Shown here one piece after another: positions 6,058 to 7,064 of a stretch of 7,064 nt of DNA. Position 1 is the stretch's first letter. Each line of letters starts with the position of its first letter. Under the pieces are notes generated by a model. That model was not told the DNA's origin, searched no databases, and saw only the letters and a program-made list of their open reading frames with translations. The stretch spans positions 1 to 7,064 of the forward strand of contig DMIT01000188.1 in NCBI GenBank assembly GCA_003452275.1, given 5' to 3'. The DNA is from Rhodospirillaceae bacterium. Its GTDB lineage: Bacteria; Pseudomonadota; Alphaproteobacteria; Micavibrionales; Micavibrionaceae. The translations under genes and the position numbers were made by a program.

Positions 6058-7064
6058 ATACATCCCGCGACACTGTGGTTGAACATGAACCGGCTATTGC
6101 ACCAAGGCCACTTAGTCGCCTGACTTATAAAATCCTGAGCATTAATATTGTCACTCTGGCTGTGCTGGCGATGAGTTTTTCCTATATTGCTCAAACGCGT
6201 GAGAATTTAATCAGCAACGAAGTTGAAAATTTCGGGACAGAGGCGCGCATTTATTCCATGGTATTGAATAAAGTGTGGCAAACGCCGGATGTGAGTTCCA
6301 AGCAGGCGGCGCAAATATTGTCCGAGCTTAATTTGCATAGCGATCAACAGGTCAATCTCTATTCGGCAGATGGAAAACGCATTGTTACTAACGGTCGCAT
6401 CCCCGAACGTAAAATCTATATCGAAATCCATGATATCAATTTAAATCCTGTCGCGCGTTTTTTTGCAGCCATGGAAAACTGGGTATCGGTCAATTTTAAA
6501 TTGCCCATTTTTCCGGGGGCAGAAGAGTCCTTGAACACAGATAGGCCAAAATTCGAGCAGACAGTCGATGGCTTGAATATTGCGGCATGGTCTGCGCCTG
6601 ATGGTGGTCTTATTTTGACGGCGCAGACCGAACTTGCGCATAATCAACAAAAAGTCGGTGTCCTCCAGTTGGTACGGCGGGATATGCAGATTGAGGAAAG
6701 TTTTGCGACCACACGTCTGGATGTGATGCGTTTCTCGCTCATATCTTTGGCGATGACCATTTCTTTTTCTCTTTATCTTGCAGGATTGATCGGCCACCCG
6801 TTGCGCAATCTGGCACGGGCGGCAGAGGCCTTTCGCTTAAGTCGCGGGCGCGATGCGCAAATTCCTGATCTATCTGATCGCAATGACGAGATTGGTGAAT
6901 TGTCACAGGCGATGCGCGAAATGACGGATGCTCTTAAAAAACGCCTGACAGCAATTGAACAATTTGCGGCGGATGTCGCACATGAATTGAAAAACCCGAT
7001 CAGTTCGATGAAAAGCGCGATTGAAACCTTGCCCAAGGTTAAAAATGAAACAGATCGGGCGGGG
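6054..7064 (+). CDS. chvG: ChvG-type membrane sensor histidine kinase (3' end beyond window)
   Basis: This is the cognate sensor kinase of the ChvI-like regulator; it should phosphorylate Asp53 of that protein. Exactly 337 codons are visible. A short cytoplasmic N-terminus is followed by a first membrane helix at about 27-46. A periplasmic sensing domain of about 180 residues (47-226) and a second membrane helix at about 227-246 come next. A HAMP linker begins at HPLRNLARAAEAF and includes DEIGELSQAM. The dimerisation/phosphotransfer helix FAADVAHELKNP has the phospho-histidine at residue 310. The catalytic ATPase domain lies off the right edge. The start ATG overlaps the chvI stop (ATGA), giving translational coupling. 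The FAADVAHE-KNP block and HAMP context match ChvG closely. The periplasmic domain is the least conserved part, and no ligand can be read from it. Confidence 0.9.
   Translation, partial: MNTSRDTVVEHEPAIAPRPLSRLTYKILSINIVTLAVLAMSFSYIAQTRENLISNEVENFGTEARIYSMVLNKVWQTPDVSSKQAAQILSELNLHSDQQVNLYSADGKRIVTNGRIPERKIYIEIHDINLNPVARFFAAMENWVSVNFKLPIFPGAEESLNTDRPKFEQTVDGLNIAAWSAPDGGLILTAQTELAHNQQKVGVLQLVRRDMQIEESFATTRLDVMRFSLISLAMTISFSLYLAGLIGHPLRNLARAAEAFRLSRGRDAQIPDLSDRNDEIGELSQAMREMTDALKKRLTAIEQFAADVAHELKNPISSMKSAIETLPKVKNETDRAG

Noticed and set aside
6441..7036. Open frames of 87 and 118 codons on the minus strand opposite chvG
   Set aside because: They lie opposite a clear kinase coding frame with intact membrane, HAMP and H-box motifs, and their products show no recognisable domain.

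Overview
The window is an ordinary-looking but information-rich stretch of an alphaproteobacterial chromosome, very probably close to the replication origin. The taxonomic call rests on the ChvI/ChvG two-component pair, which is typical of Alphaproteobacteria, together with the linked mnmG-rsmG-parA-parB and coaE-dnaQ blocks. Base composition looks intermediate rather than GC-rich, so no genus is proposed. All eight genes are recognisable. No mobile element, RNA gene or CRISPR array was seen, and no gap between genes exceeds about 105 bases.

Bases 1-5296 are read leftwards (minus strand), in the order coaE, dnaQ, mnmG, rsmG, parA, parB. coaE and dnaQ overlap by 4 bases (ATGA), mnmG and rsmG by 17 bases, and parA and parB by one base (TAATG). 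This gives three tightly coupled pairs, separated by two short gaps that each hold a promoter candidate: 3914-4016 ahead of mnmG and 1336-1431 ahead of parA. parB is cut by the left edge. Bases 5350-7064 are read rightwards: a ChvI-type response regulator and its ChvG-type sensor kinase, overlapping by 4 bases. The kinase runs off the right edge just after its phospho-accepting histidine.

The most interesting content lies on top of the genes. Two near-perfect parS centromere sites (core GTTTCACGTGAAAC) sit inside mnmG and rsmG, just upstream of the parAB operon whose ParB product should bind them. Two perfect DnaA boxes (TTATCCACA) occur: one 13 bases from the rsmG parS site, and one in the mnmG upstream gap together with a one-mismatch box. 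The parA promoter candidate is almost exactly covered by a 33-base symmetric inverted repeat. The DNA therefore carries segregation and replication-initiation signals in and around housekeeping genes.

I found no clearly new biological system. The points worth checking are the origin-like gap upstream of mnmG, the paired DnaA box and parS, the palindromic parA promoter, and the unusual joining of coaE-dnaQ to mnmG without mnmE.
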